Source of the DNA: an uncultured Prevotellaceae bacterium
GTDB taxonomy: Bacteria > Bacteroidota > Bacteroidia > Bacteroidales > Bacteroidaceae
DNA: 12,133 nucleotides
NCBI GenBank assembly: GCA_937892315.1
Contig: CALAVF010000426.1
Location: forward strand, 1-12,133
Direction of reading: 5' to 3'
This document shows, in pieces, positions 1 to 6,248 of this stretch. Positions within the stretch are counted from its first letter, which is position 1; the number at the start of each line of letters is the position of its first letter. The position numbers were made by a program, and so were the translations under genes. The notes under the pieces were generated by a model. It worked only from the letters and a program-made list of their open reading frames with translations. It was not told the DNA's origin and made no database searches.

Positions 1-5
1 TTTCG

Positions 6-13
6 TATCTTTG
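6..13 (+). promoter_or_regulatory. Bacteroidetes -7 element upstream of thyA
   Basis: The octamer TATCTTTG fits the Bacteroidetes housekeeping -7 consensus TAnnTTTG exactly and ends 19 bases before the thyA start codon. Transcription would start only a few bases further on, giving a very short leader. The -33 element would lie outside the window. The same TCGTATCTTTGCC context recurs at 5961-5973 in front of the helicase leader. Confidence 0.7.
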
Positions 14-32
14 CCAACAAATTAGTGAAGAC

Positions 33-827
33 ATGAAACAATACCTCGACTTATTAGACCGCATCCTGACGGAAGGCGTTCAGAAAGGCGACCGCACAGG
101 CACGGGCACCATCTCCGTTTTTGGCAATCAGATGCGGTTCAACCTGTCAGAAGGATTCCCCCTGCTGACAACCAAGAAACTGCACCTCAAGTCCATCATC
201 TACGAACTGCTCTGGTTTCTGCAAGGCAACACCAATGCCAAGTGGCTGCAAGAGCGAGGAGTACGCATCTGGAACGAATGGGCAGACGAAGACGGCAACT
301 TGGGACACATCTATGGCTATCAATGGCGAAGTTGGCCCGACTACAACGGCGGACACGTTGACCAAATCCGCGAGGTCATCGACCAAATCAAGAACAATCC
401 CAACTCTCGCCGACTGATTGTGTCAGCGTGGAACGTGGCAGACCTCGGAAACATGAACCTGCCCCCTTGCCACATCCTCTTCCAGTTCTATGTGGCAGAC
501 GGGAAACTGAGTTGCCAACTCTATCAGCGTAGTGCCGACACCTTCCTCGGTGTACCGTTCAACATCGCCTCATACGCCCTGCTCACGATGATGGTAGCAC
601 AGGTTTGTGACCTCCTGCCAGGCGACTTCGTCTATACGACGGGCGACACCCACCTCTACCTCGACCACATCGAGCAGGCAAAACTGCAGTCGACTCGCGA
701 ACCCCGCCCACTGCCGAAGATGAAAATCAATCCAAACGTGAAGAGTATCTTCGACTTCCAGTATGAGGACTTCGAACTGACCGACTACGACCCACATCCA
801 CACATCAAAGCAACGGTAAGCGTATGA
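33..827 (+). CDS. thyA: Thymidylate synthase
   Basis: Cytoplasmic thymidylate synthase (ThyA type). It converts dUMP to dTMP with 5,10-methylene-tetrahydrofolate as carbon donor and reductant, yielding dihydrofolate. The 264-residue length equals that of E. coli ThyA. The catalytic cysteine lies in [10 protein letters not shown] at residue 146, the same number as in E. coli. Also visible are GDRTGTGT near the N-terminus (phosphate-binding Arg loop), [20 protein letters not shown] (dUMP-binding region) and the end [14 protein letters not shown]. The start is the first ATG after a good -7 element. Its TGA overlaps the folA ATG (ATGA), so translation of the two is probably coupled. This makes sense, because ThyA consumes a reduced folate that FolA regenerates. 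No anomaly seen. Confidence 0.98.
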   Translation: MKQYLDLLDRILTEGVQKGDRTGTGTISVFGNQMRFNLSEGFPLLTTKKLHLKSIIYELLWFLQGNTNAKWLQERGVRIWNEWADEDGNLGHIYGYQWRSWPDYNGGHVDQIREVIDQIKNNPNSRRLIVSAWNVADLGNMNLPPCHILFQFYVADGKLSCQLYQRSADTFLGVPFNIASYALLTMMVAQVCDLLPGDFVYTTGDTHLYLDHIEQAKLQSTREPRPLPKMKINPNVKSIFDFQYEDFELTDYDPHPHIKATVSV

Positions 828-1324
828 TTTCCATCATTGTAGCCATCGCCGAGAACAATGCCATCGGTTCCGACAATAAACTCATTTATTGGTTGCCCAA
901 CGACTTGAAACGATTCAAGGCTTTGACCACAGGCAATACCATCATCATGGGCAGACGCACTTTCGAGAGCCTGCCCAAAGGTGCACTGCCCAATCGTCGC
1001 AACATCGTTCTCTCCCGACGCGGCAAGGCAGAAGATTTTCCGGGAGCAGACCTCTACCCCAACCTCAACAAAGCCTTGGCTTCCTGCGAGGGCGACGTGT
1101 ACATCATCGGCGGGGCATCCGTTTACAAAGAGGCACTCCCAATCGCCGACCGCCTGTGCCTCACCTACATCTACGACACCCCCGAAAAGGCAGACACATT
1201 CTTCCCGCAAATCGATGAAGATGAGTGGGTTGAGACCTTCAGAGAGGAACATGACATCGATGAGAAGCACAACTATCGGTACGCATTTATCAACTTGGAA
1301 AGAAAGCATGAATCTGCCCGTTGA
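824..1324 (+). CDS. folA: Dihydrofolate reductase
   Basis: NADPH-dependent dihydrofolate reductase, which regenerates tetrahydrofolate from the dihydrofolate made by ThyA. It has 166 residues, typical of the chromosomal enzyme. Family signs are the N-terminal strand [15 protein letters not shown], the substrate region [10 protein letters not shown] with the catalytic acid at Asp27, [14 protein letters not shown] (cofactor region) and [14 protein letters not shown] (cofactor glycine pair). The residue aligned with E. coli Trp22 appears to be Tyr22, with Trp at 23. I see this directly but do not know how common it is in Bacteroidales. The start overlaps thyA by four bases and the 3' end overlaps the next methyltransferase gene by 17 bases, so the three genes form one transcription unit. 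Confidence 0.97.
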   Translation: MISIIVAIAENNAIGSDNKLIYWLPNDLKRFKALTTGNTIIMGRRTFESLPKGALPNRRNIVLSRRGKAEDFPGADLYPNLNKALASCEGDVYIIGGASVYKEALPIADRLCLTYIYDTPEKADTFFPQIDEDEWVETFREEHDIDEKHNYRYAFINLERKHESAR

Positions 1325-2687
1325 CTTCGTACAAGCCATGACTGACTACCTCGGCAAAGAAGAGTTCACCCGACTTGCCGAGGCTCTTTCTTTGCCAGCA
1401 TCCACCAGCATCCGCATCAACACAGAAAAGGTTGATAAAGAAGAACTTGGCTTCTTGAATGACGCAGAAAGAGTGCCGTGGTGCGACACAGGTTTTTACC
1501 TCAACGAACGCCCCGCCTTCACATTCGACCCTCTTTTCCATGCAGGCTGTTACTATGTGCAGGAAGCCTCATCCATGTTTCTGGCACATATCTTGAAACT
1601 GTTTGTGAATGAGCCCGTTGTGGCACTCGACCTCTGCGCTGCCCCTGGCGGAAAGTCCACGCTCGCCCTCTCAACCCTTCCCCAAGGTTCCTTACTGATT
1701 GCTAACGAGGTGGTGCGTCAACGAGCCAATATCCTTGCCGAGAACATCACGAAATGGGGCAACCCTTACAGCATCGTCACCAACAACTACGCCGAAGATT
1801 TTCAGACACTTGGCTCATTGTTCGACCTCATCATCTGCGATGCCCCATGCTCTGGCGAGGGAATGTTCCGCAAAGACCCTGCCTCTATCGATGAATGGAG
1901 CCTTGCCAACGTGGAAACGTGCTGGAAACGACAGCGAGACATCGCTAAAGACATTTGGCCGACCCTCAAAGATGGAGGGCTTTTTATCTATAGCACATGC
2001 ACTTACAATCCCCACGAAGATGAAGAAACGGTGCAGTGGATTGCCGAAAACTTGGGTGCGGATATCCTGTCTTGCCACCCCGACCCTACCTGGGGACTAA
2101 CCGAACAAAACACCCACTTTTTCCCTCACAAAACCAAGGGCGAGGGCTTCTTCATCAGTGTCCTTCGTAAGCATCTTTCCGACGTTTCCGACGAGGAAGA
2201 CACCCTACGAACCCCCAATGCCCACAAAAAGAAAGAGAGAAACAAGAAACCCGTCTCAAAAGTGCCTGCCGAAATTTTCTCATGGTTGCTCGACAACCAC
2301 GATTTCACATCCTATGAAGACCTCGGCACGTTCCGGGCGTTTCCATCCGCCTACTACCCCATTCTGCAACAAACCCACCAACACCTGAAAGTCCTTCATG
2401 CAGGCATTGACCTCGCCATCACAAAAGGCAAAAACCTACAACCCTGCCACGGTTTGGCACTCAGCAACCATATCAACCCAAGCGCTTTTCCACAGGCAGA
2501 AGTGGATGAGCAGCAAGCCATCGCCTATCTCCGCACCGAGGCAATACAACTGCCAGCCAACATCCCCACGGGTTACGTGCTTATCACCCATCAAGGGCAT
2601 CCACTCGGTTTCGCCAAAAACATTGGCAGCCGAGCCAACAACCTCTATCCTTCGGAATGGAGAATCAGAAAAGAATTGAAAAACTGA
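1308..2687 (+). CDS. rsmF: RsmF/NOL1-NOP2-Sun family rRNA cytosine-C5 methyltransferase
   Basis: SAM-dependent RNA m5C methyltransferase of the NOL1/NOP2/Sun family, probably acting on 16S rRNA as RsmF (YebU) does. With the start at 1308 it has 459 residues. The SAM-binding motif LDLCAAPGGKSTL has its Asp at residue 108. Motif IV DAPCSGEGMFRKD carries one reactive cysteine at 181, and motif VI STCTYNPHEDEE carries the second at 231. After a lysine-rich linker (about 305-320) the C-terminal part ends in LGFAKNIGSRANNLYPSEWR, typical of the RsmF-type RNA-binding C-terminal domain. The frame is open back to 981, but residues before 1308 are an alternative-frame reading of folA and show no family sequence. 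A purine-rich GGAAAG precedes the chosen ATG. The exact target base is inferred from the family. Confidence 0.9.
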   Translation: MNLPVDFVQAMTDYLGKEEFTRLAEALSLPASTSIRINTEKVDKEELGFLNDAERVPWCDTGFYLNERPAFTFDPLFHAGCYYVQEASSMFLAHILKLFVNEPVVALDLCAAPGGKSTLALSTLPQGSLLIANEVVRQRANILAENITKWGNPYSIVTNNYAEDFQTLGSLFDLIICDAPCSGEGMFRKDPASIDEWSLANVETCWKRQRDIAKDIWPTLKDGGLFIYSTCTYNPHEDEETVQWIAENLGADILSCHPDPTWGLTEQNTHFFPHKTKGEGFFISVLRKHLSDVSDEEDTLRTPNAHKKKERNKKPVSKVPAEIFSWLLDNHDFTSYEDLGTFRAFPSAYYPILQQTHQHLKVLHAGIDLAITKGKNLQPCHGLALSNHINPSAFPQAEVDEQQAIAYLRTEAIQLPANIPTGYVLITHQGHPLGFAKNIGSRANNLYPSEWRIRKELKN

Positions 2688-2765
2688 AAAATGGGAAGAT
2701 TGAAGTCTTTTTAATAGGACTTTTCGCTTTTCAATCCTCCAATCTTTCCATTCTTCAATTCTTTT
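2669..2765. terminator. Long imperfect inverted repeat, probable terminator of the thyA-folA-rsmF operon
   Basis: Arms at about 2669-2704 and 2730-2765 pair in three blocks: AAAAGAATTGAA (2669-2680) with TTCAATTCTTTT (2754-2765), TGGGAAGATTG (2692-2702) with CAATCTTTCCA (2740-2750; one G-T pair), or alternatively GATTGAAGTC (2698-2707) with GACTT and TTCAATC (2718-2736). The left arm includes the last codons and stop of the methyltransferase gene, and the right arm runs up to the next gene's promoter. The arms are built from repeated (A/G)ATTGAA-like words. A terminator role is inference; the pairing is seen directly. Confidence 0.55.
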
Positions 2766-2768
2766 TCG

Positions 2769-2776
2769 TAACTTTG
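2769..2776 (+). promoter_or_regulatory. -7 element for the 187-residue protein gene
   Basis: TAACTTTG matches TAnnTTTG exactly and lies 31 bases before the ATG at 2808. I see no clear TTTG at the -33 position; that region is occupied by the right arm of the inverted repeat. Confidence 0.6.
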
Positions 2777-2807
2777 CAAACAGAAAAACAAATCAGAATA
2801 ACAACTC

Positions 2808-3371
2808 ATGAATTTATACGTTAGATATTTTGACCACGAATGTTTGGCCAAAAGTGTAGATGAGGCCATCGATTTCCTGAAAGGCATAGAAGAGATTAAA
2901 CTTGAAAGCAATGCCGCCAGTCGCATCACCACTTTTCTCAATTCTTCCAATCTCTACCCTTTCCGTCTGAAGGTGAGTTACTCCAACTATGTCCTGTTCC
3001 TCAAGACAGAGGCTGAAAGCCTTGAAGATTTCAAAGAGGAAGAGGCTCGTCGCAAGGAGCAGAAGACCGACCGTATTTCCACGATGGCAGAACGGAAAAA
3101 GACGATTCTCGATGCCCTCAACGAACAGAAATCCGGATGGTGGGAAGCAAGCCTTCTCTTCAAGCGTGTGATTACCCTGCCCGAGACCGGCAAGTGCAAG
3201 TACATCGACACCCGTTTCCGTGTACGCCTCAAGGCCAACAGCGCGATGGATGCTTACACCCGCATTGTTGACCATTTGAAAAATCGCCCCGAGATTGACC
3301 CCCGCTCTCAGTTCCCATCTGCCAAGAGTCCAAACTTCGAATACACATTCCTTGAGCCAGAAGGTGAATAG
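2808..3371 (+). CDS. Conserved-looking protein of unknown function (187 residues)
   Basis: I do not recognise this protein. It is probably a cytoplasmic protein restricted to Bacteroidales: no signal peptide and no membrane segment is visible. The N-terminal 75 residues (MNLYVRYFDHECLA to LFLKTEAE) look like a small mixed fold. Residues about 66-105 are highly charged (DFKEEEARRKEQKTDRIS), likely helical or coiled coil, and lead into MAERKKTILDALNEQK. The C-terminal third contains LPETGKCKYIDTRFRVRLKANSAMDAYTRIVDHL, which alternates like strands followed by a helix. It has its own promoter-like element, a normal ATG and codon use like its neighbours, so it is very likely a real gene. Its stop is three bases from that of the convergent lipoprotein gene. 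Function unknown. Confidence 0.85.
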   Translation: MNLYVRYFDHECLAKSVDEAIDFLKGIEEIKLESNAASRITTFLNSSNLYPFRLKVSYSNYVLFLKTEAESLEDFKEEEARRKEQKTDRISTMAERKKTILDALNEQKSGWWEASLLFKRVITLPETGKCKYIDTRFRVRLKANSAMDAYTRIVDHLKNRPEIDPRSQFPSAKSPNFEYTFLEPEGE

Positions 3372-3374
3372 TTC

Positions 3375-5474
3375 TCAAAAGATAAACCCTTCCTCTTCCT
3401 CGTCATCGTGCTTTCGGGCAGCAGCCTTTTTCTCCTCCTCTTCGGGCTTGTACTCGTTCAGCGTGGTGCCATAGGTGGTGCGGAGCACACGGAATTCCGT
3501 GCGTCGGTTGAGGGCATTGAGCACTTCCTGAGCATCGTTGTCCTTGAAACTGAGGATGTAACTCTCCGTCAGCGTATCATTTTCCTTCACTTCCACCTTC
3601 GGCGTGCCAGCCAGCAGCGTCTCTGCCAACTTCTTCGTGACGACCTTCGGACGTGACTCACCATAGCCGACAGCAGTGAGCCGGTCTTTCGCCACGTCGT
3701 GCTGAATCAGATAGCGAACCACCGACTCCGCACGCCGCTGAGACAGCCGCTGGTTGTAAGGGTCGTTGCCACGATAGTCGCAGTGGGCAGAAAGTTCAAT
3801 CGTGATATTCGGATTCTCGTTCATCATCGCCACCAGTTTGTCCAACGCCTCAGTCGATTCGGGCGTGAGGTCAGCACGGTCAAACTCATAGAAAATATTG
3901 TCTATCAGCACCGGCACATTGATGGGCGGCAGCGGAAATTGCAACGTGTATTCCTCGCTTTCCTCCGACTCCTCCACACGGATTTCATTTTTCACGTTCA
4001 GATAACCTTTGCAGGTGCCAAGGAACACATAATCCACACCAGGCTTCAGCACCTGTGTGAAAGAGCCGTCGCCCTTGACCGAAAGTTTCAGGTTCGTTCC
4101 GTCATTGCCCACCATGTAAACCAATGCAGCAGGCAACTCATAACCATCCTTTTCATATACCCAACCCGTCACCGTCTGCAAAATCTCAGGACACTCAAAC
4201 GAGAAGATATGCTCCCATCCTTTGCCGTCATTTCTGGACGAACAGAAGTAGCCACGATGGTGTACACCCTCAAAGGTCATGCCAAAATCGTCCATCGGAG
4301 AGTTTAGCGGAAACTGCTGATTCTCAACAATTAGGCCTCGTATAGAGTCTTCGTATGCACGAAAAATGTCCAATCCACCCATGCCTGGATGCCCATCGCT
4401 GGAGAAATAGAGGTCGCCGTTAGGACGGAACGACGGAAACATCTCGTCACCAGCCGTATTGATAGGCCGACCCAGATTCTCCATGCCGCCAAATCCGCTG
4501 TCCAAGATGCGAGTTCGCCAGATGTCCAAGCCACCCTCTCCGCCAGGCGAGTCGCTGACAAAATAGAGCCACTGACCATCAGGACTCACAGCAGGATGAG
4601 CAAAGGACGTCAGCGTGTCACGAGAGATGGCACACTTGGTCGGTTTGCTCCACGAGGCATCGCTCCGCTGCGACTTCCAAATCTCAGCGTATCGGGGATA
4701 GTCGGGGTCGCTGCTGCATCGGGTGAAGTACATCGTTTTACCATCAGGACTCAGACAAGAGGCCCCCTCGTCATACTCCGTATTCACCTCACCTTCTATC
4801 ACATCCACCGGCTGCCACTTTCCCTGTTCATTCTTTCGGGAGAAGAAGAGGTCACCAAACTTCAAGCCCGTGATGCCAGAGATATCATCACCCGTCGCCT
4901 CCTTCCGTGTAGATGAAAGCACCAGTTGGTCGGCATCGTCCCCCACCAGCATGGGGCTATAATCCGAACGGCGAGAATTGAAAATCGCCTCTTTCTTCAC
5001 TTTATACTGATTAGGTTTTGCCTTCCATTGCGGTCCTAATTCACACGAAATCAGTCCACTGCGAGCCAGTTCATTGCCCGGGTCAAACTCCAGATATTGG
5101 TTGAAGTTCTGTACCGCCTGCTTATATTGCCCCGCCTTCAACTGCTGACGAGCCAGATGCAGATAAACCGTGCTGTCTTCCACATGATAACGGACAGCAT
5201 TCGCATACGCCGCCATCGCCTTCTGCGTGTAACCGATGCGTCGGTAGCACTCCCCCATCTTGAACGCCCTCACCGCACGCTTCGCCTTGTCCTTAGGCGG
5301 CGTTCGCGAATAAGACTTCTTATAAAGAATCGAGGCAGTATAATATTCACCAATGGCATAACTCTGCTCCGCCTTCTTGAAGGCAATGCCCTCGTTGCTG
5401 CAAGCACACACAAACACAACAGCGACCATCCATGCCGCTGCCACACCAAACCGATGCTGCCATTTGTGTTGCAT
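3375..5474 (-). CDS. porE: PorE-like TPR/PD40/OmpA lipoprotein (type IX secretion system, peptidoglycan anchor)
   Basis: Probable outer-membrane lipoprotein on the periplasmic side. The domain order equals that of Porphyromonas PorE (PG1058), which ties the type IX secretion trans-envelope complex to peptidoglycan. Numbered from the upstream ATG at 5501, it shows a hydrophobic signal (about 18-31) ending in VCAC with lipidated Cys34, TPR helices (about 40-150), a PD40 propeller with LSPDGKTMYFT, VSPDGQWLYFVSD and FRPNGDLYFSSDG (about 170-430), a carboxypeptidase-regulatory-like domain starting VTGWVYEKDGYELP (about 440-520), and an OmpA domain (about 530-640) with AHCDYRGNDPYNQRLSQRRA, the diaminopimelate-binding signature. 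The tail is very acidic (EEEEGFIF end). I chose the ATG at 5474: the 25-residue signal peptide is then typical, and the likely transcription start sits almost on the 5501 ATG. Other Bacteroidetes proteins share parts of this architecture, so porE is likely but not certain. Confidence 0.75.
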   Translation of the reverse strand: MQHKWQHRFGVAAAWMVAVVFVCACSNEGIAFKKAEQSYAIGEYYTASILYKKSYSRTPPKDKAKRAVRAFKMGECYRRIGYTQKAMAAYANAVRYHVEDSTVYLHLARQQLKAGQYKQAVQNFNQYLEFDPGNELARSGLISCELGPQWKAKPNQYKVKKEAIFNSRRSDYSPMLVGDDADQLVLSSTRKEATGDDISGITGLKFGDLFFSRKNEQGKWQPVDVIEGEVNTEYDEGASCLSPDGKTMYFTRCSSDPDYPRYAEIWKSQRSDASWSKPTKCAISRDTLTSFAHPAVSPDGQWLYFVSDSPGGEGGLDIWRTRILDSGFGGMENLGRPINTAGDEMFPSFRPNGDLYFSSDGHPGMGGLDIFRAYEDSIRGLIVENQQFPLNSPMDDFGMTFEGVHHRGYFCSSRNDGKGWEHIFSFECPEILQTVTGWVYEKDGYELPAALVYMVGNDGTNLKLSVKGDGSFTQVLKPGVDYVFLGTCKGYLNVKNEIRVEESEESEEYTLQFPLPPINVPVLIDNIFYEFDRADLTPESTEALDKLVAMMNENPNITIELSAHCDYRGNDPYNQRLSQRRAESVVRYLIQHDVAKDRLTAVGYGESRPKVVTKKLAETLLAGTPKVEVKENDTLTESYILSFKDNDAQEVLNALNRRTEFRVLRTTYGTTLNEYKPEEEEKKAAARKHDDEEEEGFIF

Positions 5475-5510
5475 ATTACAAATAACGGATAAATTCCCCA
5501 TTTATTGTGT

Positions 5511-5518
5511 CAAAGATT
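5511..5518 (-). promoter_or_regulatory. Near-consensus -7 element for the PorE-like gene
   Basis: On the minus strand AATCTTTG differs from TAnnTTTG at one position. A transcript would begin about 5504-5507. That leaves essentially no leader before the ATG at 5501 but about 30 bases before the ATG at 5474, which is why the latter is preferred. Confidence 0.4.
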
Positions 5519-5567
5519 CGCCATTGTGCTTAAAAACGAATACATCATCTCCCCTCCCCTGCAAACA

Positions 5568-5580
5568 GCAACAATGTTGC
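5568..5580. repeat. 13-base perfect palindrome
   Basis: GCAACAATGTTGC is two 6-base arms around one A. It lies about 50 bases upstream of the PorE-like gene's -7 element, inside a C/T-rich tract. It could be an operator half-site pair. No regulator is identifiable from the sequence. Confidence 0.3.
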
Positions 5581-5654
5581 CTCCACCACTGCACCACTGC
5601 CACAATCTTCTTTCTCTCACCACCTCATACGTTTCCCCCACGTTGCTTTCAAAT

Positions 5655-5810
5655 AATTTAGCGTTGGGACATAAATCAATTTAGCATTGGAACAAAAATC
5701 AATTTGGCGTTGGGACAAAAACCAATTTAGCGTTGGAATACCATTTTGTTCCAATGCCAAATCCTTTTTAATAGTAAGGCTAAAATAGTCTTTATTGCAA
5801 GGCTAAAGTG
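5655..5810. repeat. 23-base-phased array: four direct then three inverted copies of a TTTAGCGTTGG core
   Basis: Direct cores TTTAGCGTT, TTTAGCATT, TTTGGCGTT and TTTAGCGTT begin at 5657, 5680, 5703 and 5726, exactly 23 bases apart with no spacer between units. Units are 60-90% alike along their length; the second half follows a (G/A)GACAAAAATC-like pattern. Inverted cores AATGCCAAA, AAGGCTAAA and AAGGCTAAA begin at 5753, 5776 and 5799, again exactly 23 bases apart. The first inverted copy is nearly full length (TTTTGTTCCAATGCC), while the other two keep mainly the core. The fourth direct and first inverted copies can pair as a hairpin with an 18-base gap between cores. The arrangement is seen directly. 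The role is unknown (iteron-like, protein-binding array, or folded transcript). Confidence 0.8.
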
Positions 5811-5880
5811 ATTAGAGGCAACGAGTGAGGGCTGTTGGTGCAATCACATTGAGCCTTTTGCAGTACAATCCACACATGCA

Positions 5881-5904
5881 ATGACGTACATTATAGAGCG
5901 TCAT
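5881..5904. promoter_or_regulatory. Dyad ATGACG-N12-CGTCAT upstream of promoter
   Basis: Perfect 6-base arms separated by 12 bases, ending 36 bases upstream of the -33 TTTG at 5941. The geometry suits a dimeric transcription factor site, but no regulator can be named. Confidence 0.35.
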
Positions 5905-5940
5905 GGAATGTCAACAAACAATAAAAAATTCTCATTTTAT

Positions 5941-5971
5941 TTTGCCATGTGATTTGTTGTTCGTATCTTTG
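5941..5971 (+). promoter_or_regulatory. Strong Bacteroidetes promoter driving the structured leader
   Basis: TTTG at 5941-5944 and TATCTTTG at 5964-5971 are separated by 19 bases. This matches the Bacteroidetes sigma-ABfr-type consensus (-33 TTTG, -7 TAnnTTTG, spacer 19-21). Transcription should start around 5975-5979, about 265-270 bases before the first ATG of the next gene, an unusually long leader. Confidence 0.75.
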
Positions 5972-6159
5972 CCATTGCATTGCCAATGAGCCCAAGCGTG
6001 GGTGGCGGTGCATACATTGTGGTAAATTATAGCGTTTGCTGTTTATTAGACATTCCGAAGTTTGGTCGCAGAAGAAATCGTCAACAGAAACAAGCAGACG
6101 TTCACGTAATGCGTGGACGTTACTTGTCTTTGGCGACGGGTCTGACCAAACACCTGGAA

Positions 6160-6168
6160 TGTGGATAA
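6160..6168 (-). other. Perfect DnaA-box match (TTATCCACA)
   Basis: On the minus strand this is TTATCCACA, identical to the strongest E. coli oriC boxes. It overlaps the GTGGA arm of a leader hairpin, so it could be incidental to RNA structure. A weak box in the opposite direction, TTGTCCACG, lies at 6173-6181. Confidence 0.45.
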
Positions 6169-6186
6169 GTAATTGTCCACGTTTCG

Positions 6187-6195
6187 TGTGTATAA
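6187..6195 (-). other. Second perfect DnaA-box match (TTATACACA)
   Basis: On the minus strand this is TTATACACA, also a perfect TTATNCACA match, 27 bases from and in the same orientation as the first box. A T-rich run begins 10 bases further on. Confidence 0.45.
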
Positions 6196-6225
6196 GGGTC
6201 AGGCTTTTGTTTTTTAGAGAGCAAC

Positions 6226-6248
6226 GCATAAACGAATAACGCTTATGC
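6226..6248 (+). promoter_or_regulatory. Hairpin enclosing the helicase start codon
   Basis: GCATAA (6226-6231) pairs with TTATGC (6243-6248). The stem extends inward by CG/CG after one mismatch, leaving loop AATAA. The ATG at 6245-6247 lies inside the right arm, so this fold would hide the start codon in the transcript. Confidence 0.4.

Larger units (their letters stand above)
5977..6216 (+). ncRNA. Candidate structured leader or small RNA
   Basis: This is a candidate only. From the predicted transcription start, hairpins follow one another: CATTG/CAATG (5973-5988, partly before the start), CCCA/TGGG with loop AGCG (5991-6002), a strong stem ACAAG..CACG/CGTG..CTTGT (6090-6127), GTGGA/TCCAC (6161-6180) and CCTGG/TCAGG (6153-6157 with 6199-6203). 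A T-rich run at 6205-6215 follows directly, as in an intrinsic terminator. Mutually exclusive pairings exist: TTTGGTC 6061-6067 with GACCAAA 6144-6150 against GTCGC 6065-6069 with GCGAC 6133-6137, and CGTGGAC 6112-6118 with GTCCACG 6175-6181. It could be an attenuating leader of the downstream gene, an independent RNA of about 240 bases (a 6S-like RNA is one option), or chance pairing. Confidence 0.4.
5475..6244. other. Long gene-free, highly structured intergenic region
   Basis: Roughly 770 bases between the divergent PorE-like gene and the helicase fragment. No open frame here looks like protein; the minus-strand frame 5891-6403 is cysteine-rich, low-quality sequence that runs into the helicase gene. 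The stretch holds a pyrimidine-rich tract (about 5548-5640), a 13-base palindrome (5568-5580), a 23-base-phased repeat array (5655-5810), a dyad (5881-5904), a strong promoter (5941-5971) and a structured leader with DnaA-box matches (about 5978-6244). Each is listed separately. Confidence 0.8.

Noticed and set aside
981..1307. Open frame upstream of the rRNA methyltransferase start, which would add 109 residues
   Set aside because: It lies inside folA in another frame, its composition (Thr/Ser/Pro-rich) is that of a shadow reading, and family sequence begins at [11 protein letters not shown] (1308).
785..1339. 184-residue minus-strand frame opposite folA
   Set aside because: Complement of a firmly identified gene; no family features.
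3699..4307. 202-residue plus-strand frame inside the PorE-like gene
   Set aside because: Antisense shadow, His/Arg/Leu-rich, without motifs.
5655..5810. CRISPR array or telomere-like repeat
   Set aside because: The 23-base units abut with no unique spacers and change orientation midway; no cas genes present.
5980..6239. Two short plus-strand frames (62 and 67 residues) in the leader
   Set aside because: Overlapping frames over RNA-like hairpins, with no protein-like pattern. A small leader peptide cannot be fully excluded.
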